Made by a program: the position numbers and the translations under genes. This document shows positions 40,580 through 47,733 of a DNA stretch of 64,000 nt, one piece after another. Where the stretch lies: NCBI GenBank assembly GCA_937893015.1, contig CALBJX010000094.1:1-64000 (forward strand), written 5' to 3'. Position 1 is the stretch's first letter. Each line of letters begins with the position of its first letter. Source of the DNA: an uncultured Verrucomicrobiales bacterium. Lineage in GTDB: Bacteria; Verrucomicrobiota; Verrucomicrobiia; Verrucomicrobiales; Akkermansiaceae. The notes beneath the pieces were generated by a model. That model saw only the letters and a program-made list of their open reading frames with translations. It made no database searches and was not told the origin of the DNA.

Positions 40580-41140
40580 ATGGAATGGTTGGTCTCTGCC
40601 GGTTTGTTGGTGGCCGTTGCTGCATGGGTGGCGGGTGTATGTCATCGTTTGCAGTTGTTGCGTACGGAGGTGCGGGGGCCGTGGGAGGAGTGGCTGGCGG
40701 ACACCCGCCGCCGTAATAAAATTTTGGGGGAGTTTGCAGAAAGTGTTTCTCTGCTGCTGCCGCCGGGGGAAATGATGCCGCGCACCCTGCGGCGTCTGGT
40801 GACGGATTCCGAGCGTTCCCTTCGTTCGGGGGAACAGCTTTTGTGGACCGCTGAAGCGGAATCTCGACAGACGGAGGGAAAATTGCGGCGTGAAGCGAAT
40901 GGCGCTGCGCACCGCGTGGAACGGACGGATGCCCTGCGCTCAGATGAAGGTGTGTGGAGGCTGTGTGAGCACTTGTTGCAGACGCTGGAGCGGCAGGAGC
41001 AGAGCGGACGCCGTTTCTCATTAGCGGCGGAGAGCTACAACGCCGCGTTGCGGGAGCCGCCCGTGCAGCTCATTGCCCCGACACTCGGTTTTCTGCGGGT
41101 GGTGGTTCTCCCATTGATGCAAGACGCCCGCGAACCATGA
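40580..41140 (+). CDS. LemA-like membrane protein
   Basis: The 186-residue product has one N-terminal membrane helix (WLVSAGLLVAVAAWVAGVC), then a helical cytoplasmic/periplasmic domain resembling LemA: LRTEVRGPWEEWLADTRRRNKILGEFAESV, a Tyr-Asn at YNAALREPPVQLIAPTLGFL near the C-terminus. It is divergent from typical LemA (the IDVQLKRRYDLIPNLV block is not conserved), so the match is moderate. Function of LemA proteins is poorly defined; envelope stress has been proposed. The ATG follows a TATTCT (40568-40573) by 6 nt, suggesting a leaderless mRNA, though the -35 is weak. It ends at a hairpin shared with the convergent GreA gene. Confidence 0.7.
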   Translation: MEWLVSAGLLVAVAAWVAGVCHRLQLLRTEVRGPWEEWLADTRRRNKILGEFAESVSLLLPPGEMMPRTLRRLVTDSERSLRSGEQLLWTAEAESRQTEGKLRREANGAAHRVERTDALRSDEGVWRLCEHLLQTLERQEQSGRRFSLAAESYNAALREPPVQLIAPTLGFLRVVVLPLMQDAREP

Positions 41141-41153
41141 GGCTCGCGGGCGT
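41124..41153. terminator. Bidirectional hairpin between lemA-like and greA-like genes
   Basis: A 10-bp stem (acgcccgcga 41124-41133 with 41144-41153) overlaps the lemA-like stop codon. No T-run follows on either side. Confidence 0.5.
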
Positions 41154-41180
41154 GGAAAAGGGATTTCCTCCGTCGGAGGC

Positions 41181-43136
41181 TTAGGCCTGGGGCACTTCGC
41201 CGTCGGGGAAGATGAGCTCCTTCGGGGCGGGGGCGATGCTCTTGATGGTCATCATCACCTGCTTGCCGCCGATTTCGAGGGGCAGGCGCAGGGTGTCACC
41301 CACGCTGTGGCCGATGAGCTTGGCACCCAGCTTGGAGCTGTAGGACACCACGCGTTCCTCGGGGATGGAGTCCCAGGCGCCGAGGATGGTGTAGACGACT
41401 TCCTTGCCCTTGTCGGTGGTGAAGGTCACCTGCGTGCCCATGCCCGTGGTCGTGCAATCCACACCGCTGAAGTCCGTGGGCTCGGCGGTGGCGAGCAGGC
41501 GGGAGAGTTCCTCGGAACGGCGCATGAGCACCTGGCGCGTGGCCTTGGCGTCCTGATAGCCGCCGTTCTCGCGAAGGTCGCCTTCCGCGCGGGTGATTTC
41601 GAGGTCGTGCTTGTTCTTGGGGATGCGCACGTTGATGATGTCCTCGTACTCAGCCTTGCGGGCAGCGAAGGAGCGCAGAGAAACGAAGAGGCTCTGCTTC
41701 TCCTTGTGAGAGGCGCGGGAGAGCACGATTTCCTGCAGGGAGGGGTGCACCTTCATCATGAGGGCGAGCAGCGCGTTGCGGTGCAGCTCGGAGATGGCGG
41801 AGCAGTCATAGATAGCCTTGGCGAAGGGGCGGGCCTCCTGTTCGGAGATGCCGCTCACGAGGTCGGGGGCAAGGTTCTTGTCCTTTTCATCGATGAGCAG
41901 GTTGCGCAGGCGCAGGGCCTTGTTGGTGCCGCCCTCGGTGTTTTCCGCCTCGATAGCGTTGATGATGGCCGCGCCGAGGGCCATCTTGGTGCTGTCGAAG
42001 AGCTCTTTGGAGAGGCTCTCGCGCTCCTTGCAGATCCAGAAGAGCACGTCGGGGCGGAGGTCCTGGCGGGAGATGCCGTTGGTGAGGTCGGCAAAGAGCT
42101 GGTCCTTGGCACCCTTGGCGATGATGAAGTCCGCCGCGGGGCCAGTCACCTTGGAGCCGCCGAAGAGGAAGATGTTGACGGCGTAGGAGAGCCAGCCGTC
42201 GCCCTGAGCTTCGGGCAGGGCATCATAGACGCAGCGCTGGCGGGCGGCGGAAAGCTCACCGATGAACTTGACGATTTCCTCGGAGCTGATGGCGCTCAGC
42301 TTCTCGGCCATGGTGGTGAGCTTCTCCACACCTTCGGCGGCGAGCGCGGCGTTCAGCGCCTCGCGGTCGGCCTCGTTGGCGGCGACGGCCTCCATCATCT
42401 CGTCGCGGATGATGATGAGCTCCAGCACGCGGTCGGGCTCAGGGGAGAAAGAGGGGCTGACGTGGGTCTCAATGGCCTTGATGAGCTTGGCGGTGATGGC
42501 GAACTCGCCCTTGAGAATGTCGAGCTTGGCTTGGTCAAGCACCGTCACGCAGGAGGAGAGGTCGCGGCAGTCGTTGTAGTCGTCGAGCAGAGCCTCGGCT
42601 GCGGAAGCGGCCTTGCGGAGCACGATGGCTTCCCCGCGCTTGGTGGGCAGACGGAAACCGGGGTTGTCGCGCATGGCGGCTCGCGCCTTTTCCCACCAGC
42701 TCTTCCAGCTCTCGGCGGGGATGATGCGGCCGCTCAGGAACTTTTCGAGGTCTTCGGGCTGCATGGGCAGCACCTCGTCGATACCCTCGCGCAGAGACTT
42801 GTTGGAGGAGAGCACCATGCGCACGAAATCGAGGATGGTGTCCTTGCTTTCGGCCTGTGCGCGGCAGCCTTCCGCATCATCGAAGCAGGCGATGAGGAAG
42901 TGGCCCTCGGGGATGGGGGTCAGCTCGTTGTACGCCAGTTTCAGACCGAGGACGTGCGCGTCCTTGTTTTCAAAGTTGATTTTGACCTTACCTTTGGCGA
43001 GCGACCAGGCCGCCACCTTACCCACGCCCCATTCCTGGTGCAGGACATATTGCCCGGGGGCAAACTTATCGAGGCGGCTCGCGAAATCGGCCGGAATCTT
43101 CCCCGCCTTCATCAATTTTTCAAGATCGGCATGCAT
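41181..43136 (-). CDS. greA: Long GreA-domain transcription factor
   Basis: The product (651 aa) has a small N-terminal barrel (APGQYVLHQEWGVGKVAAWSLAKGKVKINF), then a large helical region of about 430 residues, and a C-terminal GreA/GreB-like part. There the coiled coil is represented by HDLEITRAEGDLRENGGYQDAKATRQVLMRRSEELS with the acidic GDLRENGGY tip. It is followed by the FKBP-like domain VTFTTDKGKEVVYTILGAWDSIP...GHSVGDTLRLPL. GreA rescues backtracked RNA polymerase. E. coli GreA is only 158 residues; long versions with N-terminal extensions are known in chlamydiae and relatives. The start at 43136 is chosen by the promoter and by MHADLEKLMKAGKIP. Confidence 0.82.
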   Translation of the reverse strand: MHADLEKLMKAGKIPADFASRLDKFAPGQYVLHQEWGVGKVAAWSLAKGKVKINFENKDAHVLGLKLAYNELTPIPEGHFLIACFDDAEGCRAQAESKDTILDFVRMVLSSNKSLREGIDEVLPMQPEDLEKFLSGRIIPAESWKSWWEKARAAMRDNPGFRLPTKRGEAIVLRKAASAAEALLDDYNDCRDLSSCVTVLDQAKLDILKGEFAITAKLIKAIETHVSPSFSPEPDRVLELIIIRDEMMEAVAANEADREALNAALAAEGVEKLTTMAEKLSAISSEEIVKFIGELSAARQRCVYDALPEAQGDGWLSYAVNIFLFGGSKVTGPAADFIIAKGAKDQLFADLTNGISRQDLRPDVLFWICKERESLSKELFDSTKMALGAAIINAIEAENTEGGTNKALRLRNLLIDEKDKNLAPDLVSGISEQEARPFAKAIYDCSAISELHRNALLALMMKVHPSLQEIVLSRASHKEKQSLFVSLRSFAARKAEYEDIINVRIPKNKHDLEITRAEGDLRENGGYQDAKATRQVLMRRSEELSRLLATAEPTDFSGVDCTTTGMGTQVTFTTDKGKEVVYTILGAWDSIPEERVVSYSSKLGAKLIGHSVGDTLRLPLEIGGKQVMMTIKSIAPAPKELIFPDGEVPQA

Positions 43137-43147
43137 ACGTGATTTCC

Positions 43148-43175
43148 ATACTACCATACTATTTGTCAAGGTCAA
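43148..43175 (-). promoter_or_regulatory. Promoter of the long greA gene
   Basis: On the minus strand TTGACC (43170-43175), 16 bp, TAGTAT (43148-43153), 11 nt, ATG (43136). Confidence 0.5.
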
Positions 43176-43207
43176 CCCCGCCAAGGAATTTTTTTAGGAA
43201 TTTGTGC

Positions 43208-43239
43208 AAAAAAAGATAGAAAAAATCAATTTTTCTATC
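43208..43239 (-). terminator. Intrinsic terminator of the DegT-like gene
   Basis: On the minus strand an AT-rich 10-bp perfect stem (43215-43224 with 43230-43239) is followed by T7. It lies 34 nt after the stop at 43274. Confidence 0.75.
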
Positions 43240-43273
43240 ATGCAAGCTCTTGTTAGCGGTCGGCGGGACAGTG

Positions 43274-44251
43274 TCAGCCGAGAATAAGCCTCAGCAGCCG
43301 CTCCATATCCGCTTCATTGTACCGCTGGTCGAGGGGCAGGGGCAGCAGGGTGCGGGCAAGGCGGTTTTCCTGCTCATGCGCCTTCGTGGCCTCGATGACC
43401 TCCGGCCAGTAAAGGGGCAGGGCAATGCCCGCATCGATGAGGCTGTCGCGCAGGCCGGGGATGGCGGAGACAAAGGGGTAGCACATGGGTGCTGAGGGTG
43501 GGGTTGCGGGAAGCTCCAGCCGGTTGAGGGGGGCGAGCGCTGCGTGCAGCACGCGGTAGTTGGCGCATCGTCGTTCCCCTGCGCGGGCGATGTCGAGCCC
43601 GCCGAGCAGGGCGCGGGTCTGCGGGGAGAGGCGTTTGGCCGGGGAAGAAAGCGAGTCTTCCGCTGCCTGTGCCGCGGCGGCCGCGGCGATAGCTCCTTGT
43701 TCGGCTCGCAGATGCAGGAAGCGCATGCGCTCGCGGCTGTCATCCGTCTCGTCGGGCAGGGTGTGCAGCGGATAGCGGGCAAGGGCTGAGCCGCCGTCCG
43801 CCACGGGGAGGAATTTGCGGAAGCTGTAGAAAATGCCATCCGCGCCCGGGGGCAGGGAGGCGAAGAGGGCGGTGGTGGCATCCACCAGCACAGGGCCTGC
43901 ATGGCGCACCGCTGCATCGGCTACCTGTTGCCCCGTCACGCCGAAGTAGTTGACGAGCACAAGCGCATCATGTGCCCCGAGCCCTTCCGGCAGCAGGGGG
44001 CGCAGCTGTTCATCGCATGTGTAGCGGAACACGGGCAGACCGAGGCGTTGCGGAGCTTGCAGAATCGTGTCGCAGACAAAGCGGGGCACCCATATGGAGC
44101 GCGGACGTTGCGGCAGGTTGGTGAGCAGAACGTCCAAGGCCGCCCGCCCGCTGTTCGTGAAGGCACAGCTCTCGCCTTCCGACAGGGGAAAAGTTCCCGC
44201 GTCCGGTTGCGGTGCTTCATAGCCGAAAAAGCCGCCCATCATGTCGCGCAT
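43274..44251 (-). CDS. DegT/DnrJ-like PLP-dependent protein
   Basis: The 325-residue protein has the fold-type I aminotransferase pattern: FTNSGRAALDVLLTNL near the N-terminus, VLVDATTALF with the pyridine-N-binding Asp124, and FYSFRKFLPVADGG with the candidate PLP Lys146. The C-terminal domain holds CYPFVSAIPGLRDSLIDAGIALPLYWPEV. The DegT group makes amino sugars or uses sugar nucleotides. The substrate is unknown and there is no sugar cluster next door. Start 44251 is set by a leaderless promoter; an internal ATG (MGGFFGYEAP) is an alternative. It is divergent from a lipoprotein gene. Confidence 0.75.
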   Translation of the reverse strand: MRDMMGGFFGYEAPQPDAGTFPLSEGESCAFTNSGRAALDVLLTNLPQRPRSIWVPRFVCDTILQAPQRLGLPVFRYTCDEQLRPLLPEGLGAHDALVLVNYFGVTGQQVADAAVRHAGPVLVDATTALFASLPPGADGIFYSFRKFLPVADGGSALARYPLHTLPDETDDSRERMRFLHLRAEQGAIAAAAAAQAAEDSLSSPAKRLSPQTRALLGGLDIARAGERRCANYRVLHAALAPLNRLELPATPPSAPMCYPFVSAIPGLRDSLIDAGIALPLYWPEVIEATKAHEQENRLARTLLPLPLDQRYNEADMERLLRLILG

Positions 44252-44257
44252 GGGTGC

Positions 44258-44285
44258 AGTGTACCCGCAGGGGGCTAAAAGTCAA
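44258..44285 (-). promoter_or_regulatory. Leaderless promoter of the DegT-like gene
   Basis: On the minus strand TTGACT (44280-44285), 16 bp, TACACT (44258-44263), 6 nt, ATG (44251). Its -35 box lies 10 bp from the -35 box of the divergent promoter. Confidence 0.6.
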
Positions 44286-44295
44286 GGCTGAACGA

Positions 44296-44324
44296 TTGAC
44301 AGCGGGGGGCGTGACTGCTATAGT
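44296..44324 (+). promoter_or_regulatory. Leaderless promoter of the divergent lipoprotein gene
   Basis: Consensus TTGACA (44296-44301), 17 bp, TATAGT (44319-44324). The in-frame TTG at 44332 lies 7 nt later; the GTG at 44326 is too close to be in the mRNA. Confidence 0.65.
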
Positions 44325-44331
44325 CGTGCGG

Positions 44332-44892
44332 TTGAGACGCCTTCTTCCCATCGCCTGTGCCCTTTGCCTGAGCAGCTGCTATCAGATGCTCTCGGCGGTG
44401 AATAGCAAAAGTTTGGCTCCCGAGGTGATTGCAGGGGCGCAGAAAAAGGGCAGTTGGTATGGCTATCTGCCGCAATATGCGCCGAACTTCTGCCTCATCA
44501 CACAGGAGACGCTGACGTGGAGGGACCCGCAGATGAAGCTCGGGCATTGGCGTGCCTTGCACCCGAAGCCCCCGCACCGCCTGCTCATGGAGGCGCACGG
44601 CGACACCTTCATCCTGCACCGCCACTATGTGTGGGACGGCATGACCTGGGGGCGCACGGAGCCGCACGATTTGCTCCCGACGCTGCTGCATGATGCGCTC
44701 TACCACGCGCTCCAGGACAAGGCCCCGTTCCCCCGCCGCGAGGCCGACCGTGCCTTTTTCCGTGCCCGCCGCGCGGCGCATGCCCACCATGCCTACGGCG
44801 AATACCTCGCCATCCGCTGGTTCGGCGGCCTGTTCAACAACGTTCACACAGATGGTGAGAAAACCATCATCGTAGAGCCCTTGTCGGAGTAA
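44332..44892 (+). CDS. Lipoprotein with DUF1353-like domain
   Basis: Read from the TTG at 44332, the 186-residue product begins with a basic lead and hydrophobic stretch ending at a lipobox (LRRLLPIACALCLSSC, Cys16). The C-terminal half has LLPTLLHDALYHAL, then FPRREADRAFF and YGEYLAIRWFGGLF, a pattern like DUF1353 proteins (HD-LY, R-x-EAD-x-F, aromatic AVR-FG), which are found in phages and bacteria and have no firm function; this match is from memory. The start is not a typical ATG. It rests on the promoter position and the lipobox. It is followed by a GC hairpin and rnpB. Confidence 0.6.
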   Translation: MRRLLPIACALCLSSCYQMLSAVNSKSLAPEVIAGAQKKGSWYGYLPQYAPNFCLITQETLTWRDPQMKLGHWRALHPKPPHRLLMEAHGDTFILHRHYVWDGMTWGRTEPHDLLPTLLHDALYHALQDKAPFPRREADRAFFRARRAAHAHHAYGEYLAIRWFGGLFNNVHTDGEKTIIVEPLSE

Positions 44893-44899
44893 CAACGCT

Positions 44900-44937
44900 C
44901 CGCGCCCCGCCTCTTCGGGTGAAGGGGCGGGGCGCGG
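44900..44937. terminator. GC-rich hairpin between lipoprotein gene and rnpB
   Basis: A 12-bp stem (44900-44911 with 44926-44937) is nearly all G-C and is followed by CCTTTC on the plus strand. It lies between the converging ends of the lipoprotein gene and the RNase P RNA and may terminate both. Confidence 0.6.
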
Positions 44938-44945
44938 GGCCTTTC

Positions 44946-45314
44946 GGGTTCTGTAAGCCGGATTCTGTCCGCCCTTGCGGGCTGTGCGACCATTTTTCTC
45001 GCGGCGTGAGCCGTGCCCTGCCGGGGCAGGGTGCAACTATTACCCGGGGATTCCTGTTATCGGGCAAGGCGACCCTCTCCCCTGTTTGTCTTGCATCGCG
45101 CGGGGTTTACCGTGCCTCCGTCGTTGCCTCCGGAGCGGTGGGCTCTTACCCCACCTTTTCACCCTTACCCTTGCGGGCGGTTTGTTTTCTGTGGCACTTT
45201 CCGTCCGACCGGCATTGGCTCCGGCCGTCTCCCCCGTTGTAGAGGACGCGCTGCCTTGTGATGTCCGGACTTTCCTCTACGGTTTCCCGCAGCGGCCGCC
45301 CGAACCCGAACGGC
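44946..45314 (-). ncRNA. rnpB: RNase P RNA (bacterial type A)
   Basis: The minus strand carries the two universal RNase P elements. AGAGGAAAGTCCGGAC (45263-45278) is near the 5' end (CR I), and ACAGAATCCGGCTTACAG (44951-44968) is at the 3' end; together they form P4 and the closing helix. The middle contains the CR II/III-like GAAAAGGTGGGGTAAGAGCCC block. The RNA is the catalytic subunit that matures tRNA 5' ends. The 5' end is set by a -10 TATACT (45321-45326) with TTTACA at 16 bp (45343-45348). The ends are approximate within a few nucleotides. Length of about 370 nt is normal. Confidence 0.93.
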
Positions 45315-45365
45315 AAGCGGAGTATACACTACTCTTGCCGAATGTAAAGCTCAAACCATGGTGTT

Positions 45366-46130
45366 TTACCCCACCCAGGGGCGGAAGAATTCCGCGACGG
45401 GCTTGTCGTCCGCAATGTGGCGGAGCAGGGCGGTGCCGAAGATGGCGGCATCGGGGCGGGCGTCCTCGGGCAGGGCGTTGAGCTGGTCGGGATGGTGCAG
45501 GCCGAAGCCCACGGCGAGCGCGACATCGGGGAAAGCCTTGCGGGCGCGACGCATGGTGTCCGCGATGATTTCCATGTGGTCGTTCACGCTGCCCGTGGTG
45601 CCGAGCACGGAGACGACGTACACGTAATCGCGGGTGTAGGGGGCGTACTCCAGCATGCGCTCATAGGTGGTGTTCTGGCCCACCAGCGTGATGAGGGAGA
45701 GCCCGTGTTTATCAAAGGCCTCGCGGAACTCCGCCGTCTCCTCCAAGGGGAGATCGGGGATGACGAAGCCGCACACACCCACCTCCGCGCAGTCCTCGGC
45801 CAGCTTGTCGAGCCCGTATTGCAGGAAGGGGTTGGCATAGCCCATGAGCACAATCTTGGCCTTGAGCTGCCCCTTGCGGGTGCGCAGCCCCTCGATGGTG
45901 CCGGAGAGTGTCACGCCGTCGGCGAGCGCCTGTCGGCTGGCGGCCTCAATCACGGGGCCGTCCGCCACGGGGTCGGAGAAGGGGATGCCCAGCTCGATGA
46001 TGTCCGCGCCCGCGGCATCAATCTCGGCCAGCTTGTCCCAGAACGCAGCGGGGGTGGGATAGCCGGAGGTGATGTAGGGGATGAGGGCGTAGCGGCCCTG
46101 CGCATGAGCCTTGAGAATGGTGTCTTTCAT
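45366..46130 (-). CDS. trpA: Tryptophan synthase alpha subunit
   Basis: The protein (254 aa) is a TIM barrel with ALIPYITSGYPT, then IIELGIPFSDPVADGPVI (catalytic Glu46 and Asp57 region), LMGYANPFLQYG, GFVIPDLPLEE and the phosphate site VGFGLHHPDQL. It releases indole from indole-glycerol phosphate. It is the second gene of a trpBA operon that lacks the other trp genes and begins 6 nt after trpB. Confidence 0.95.
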   Translation of the reverse strand: MKDTILKAHAQGRYALIPYITSGYPTPAAFWDKLAEIDAAGADIIELGIPFSDPVADGPVIEAASRQALADGVTLSGTIEGLRTRKGQLKAKIVLMGYANPFLQYGLDKLAEDCAEVGVCGFVIPDLPLEETAEFREAFDKHGLSLITLVGQNTTYERMLEYAPYTRDYVYVVSVLGTTGSVNDHMEIIADTMRRARKAFPDVALAVGFGLHHPDQLNALPEDARPDAAIFGTALLRHIADDKPVAEFFRPWVG

Positions 46131-46136
46131 GGAAAA

Positions 46137-47330
46137 TCAGTCGAGGGTGATGTGGTGGAGGGCATGGGCGAGGTCCTTGTCGCCGCGGCCGGAGAGGTTC
46201 ACGAGCACCTTGCTGCCCGCGGGGATTTCGGCGGCGTGGGAGAACACCCACGCGAGGGCGTGGCTGGATTCCAGCGCGGGGATGATGCCCTCCGCGCGGG
46301 AGAGCCGTTTGAAGGCATCGAGCGCTTCTTGGTCGTAGGCAATGCCGTAGTGCGCACGGCCGATGCTGTGCAGGTACACGTGCTCGGGGCCCACGCCGGG
46401 GTAGTCCAACCCGGCGGAGATGGAGGAGGATTCCTCAATCTGGCCGTGCTCATCTTGGAGTAGCATGGTGCGCTCGCCGTGCAGGATGCCGGGCTTGCCG
46501 AGGTTGATGGCGGCGGAATTCTCGCAGCCGGGCTCGCCCGTGCCGCCCGCTTCCACGCCGATGAGCTTCACGCTCTCATCCCCCACGAAGGGATAGAGCA
46601 TGCCGATGGCGTTGGAGCCGCCGCCCACGGCTGCCACCACATAGTCGGGCAGGGAGCCGGTCTTGGCGAGCATCTGGGCGCGGGCTTCCGTGCCGATGAC
46701 TTTTTGCAGGTTGCGGACGAGGGTCGGGAAGGGGTGCGGACCCGCCGCCGTGCCGAACACATAGAGCGTGTCGTGCTGGTGGGAAATCCAGTAGCGCAGG
46801 GCCTCGTTGATGGCATCCTTCAGCGTGCAGGAGCCGTTTTGCACGGGGATGACCGTGGCTCCCATGAGCTTCATGCGCTGCACATTGGGGGCTTGGCGTT
46901 CCACGTCCTTGGCACCCATGAACACGGTGCAGCGCAGGCCGAACTTGGCGGCGGCGGTGGCGGTGGCCACGCCGTGCTGCCCCGCGCCCGTCTCGGCGAT
47001 GACGTGGGTCTTGCCCATCATCTTGGCGAGCAGGGCCTGGCCGATGGCGTTGTTGATTTTGTGTGCGCCCGTGTGCAGCAGGTCTTCGCGTTTCAGATAG
47101 AGCTCAAAGCCCAGCTCTGCGGAGAGATTTTCGCAGAAGGTGATGGGCGTTTCTCGGCCGCAGTAGTTTTCCAGCAGGTCGTGCAGCCTGTCTTGGTACT
47201 CGGCACTCGGCATGATGCGCTCGATGGCTTCCTCCAGCTCCGTCAGCGGGGGCAGCAGGATTTCCGGCACATAGCGGCCGCCGAATTCCCCGAAGTAGCC
47301 GGGGCGGGAGAGATTGTCCAGTTGTTTCAT
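46137..47330 (-). CDS. trpB: Tryptophan synthase beta subunit
   Basis: The 397-residue enzyme shows the TrpB1 signature: [35 protein letters not shown] with PLP Lys91, [17 protein letters not shown] and [13 protein letters not shown] (phosphate loop), ending LSGRGDKDL. It joins indole with serine to form tryptophan and channels indole from TrpA. It is the first structural gene after the trp leader and attenuator at 47363-47551, with about 32 nt between the T-run and its ATG. Confidence 0.97.
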   Translation of the reverse strand: MKQLDNLSRPGYFGEFGGRYVPEILLPPLTELEEAIERIMPSAEYQDRLHDLLENYCGRETPITFCENLSAELGFELYLKREDLLHTGAHKINNAIGQALLAKMMGKTHVIAETGAGQHGVATATAAAKFGLRCTVFMGAKDVERQAPNVQRMKLMGATVIPVQNGSCTLKDAINEALRYWISHQHDTLYVFGTAAGPHPFPTLVRNLQKVIGTEARAQMLAKTGSLPDYVVAAVGGGSNAIGMLYPFVGDESVKLIGVEAGGTGEPGCENSAAINLGKPGILHGERTMLLQDEHGQIEESSSISAGLDYPGVGPEHVYLHSIGRAHYGIAYDQEALDAFKRLSRAEGIIPALESSHALAWVFSHAAEIPAGSKVLVNLSGRGDKDLAHALHHITLD

Positions 47331-47362
47331 AAAAGTTGCGTGTGGTGGTGATTCCGATGCAT

Positions 47363-47398
47363 AAAAAAGCGCCTTGGTTCATCGGGAAGCCAAGGCGT
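47363..47398 (-). terminator. trp attenuator terminator
   Basis: On the minus strand a 9-bp stem (47390-47398 with 47369-47377) encloses a 12-nt loop and is followed by T6 (47363-47368), 32 nt before the trpB ATG. The 5' arm and loop contain GGCTTCCC (47384-47391), which can instead pair with GGGAAGCC at 47444-47451 to form an antiterminator. Confidence 0.85.
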
Positions 47399-47456
47399 CA
47401 ACAGAAAATCGTGATGATTGGGGCGCGCCGAACGCGGCGCACGGGCTTCCCTTGCG

Positions 47457-47495
47457 TCAGTTCAGTCGCCAGCGCCATGCCTCCGTCTGAATCAT
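47457..47495 (-). CDS. trpL: trp leader peptide
   Basis: A 12-codon open frame reads MIQTEAWRWRLN and then TGA. It holds two Trp codons at positions 7 and 9, in a region followed by alternative hairpins and the terminator at 47363-47398. Ribosome stalling on the Trp codons when charged tRNA-Trp is low would favour the antiterminator and allow trpBA transcription. This is the logic of the enterobacterial trp attenuator. There is no separate gene evidence for the peptide; it is called from the codon content and the RNA context. The promoter at 47524-47551 lies just upstream. Confidence 0.85.
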   Translation of the reverse strand: MIQTEAWRWRLN

Positions 47496-47523
47496 GCTGT
47501 GGGAAAGGTCCGTCATCGCTGCC

Positions 47524-47551
47524 ATGATAACATGCACGCGCACCCGCGCAA
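47524..47551 (-). promoter_or_regulatory. trp operon promoter
   Basis: On the minus strand TTGCGC (47546-47551), 16 bp, TATCAT (47524-47529). The leader peptide ATG lies 28 nt downstream. Confidence 0.5.
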
Positions 47552-47596
47552 GCGGGCGTTGTGTCATACTGGAGAGAGTATTGGTGAATTGAAATA

Positions 47597-47617
47597 TGTG
47601 ATTTTTGATTTGTGATA
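47597..47617. repeat. Heptad array, NNNGATT type (copy B3)
   Basis: Three 7-bp units (tgtgatt, tttgatt, tgtgata) lie in the trp-recJ intergenic region. It is inverted relative to the array at 47650-47677. Confidence 0.6.
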
Positions 47618-47649
47618 TATTGTCGTGCGCTTAGGCGCGGATAACGTCT

Positions 47650-47677
47650 AATCGTCAATCAAAAATCTCAAATCATA
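47650..47677. repeat. Heptad array, AATCAAA type (copy B4)
   Basis: Four consecutive units (aatcgtc, aatcaaa, aatctca, aatcata) keep perfect 7-bp register. Together with 47597-47617 it forms an inverted pair around 32 nt. Confidence 0.65.
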
Positions 47678-47698
47678 TATTGCACACGGGGGATTCCC

Positions 47699-47727
47699 TT
47701 GACGCCCGCGAGCGCAGATGGTAGAGT
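47699..47727 (+). promoter_or_regulatory. recJ promoter, leaderless geometry
   Basis: TTGACG (47699-47704), 17 bp, TAGAGT (47722-47727), 6 nt, ATG at 47734. Confidence 0.65.
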
Positions 47728-47733
47728 GGTGCC

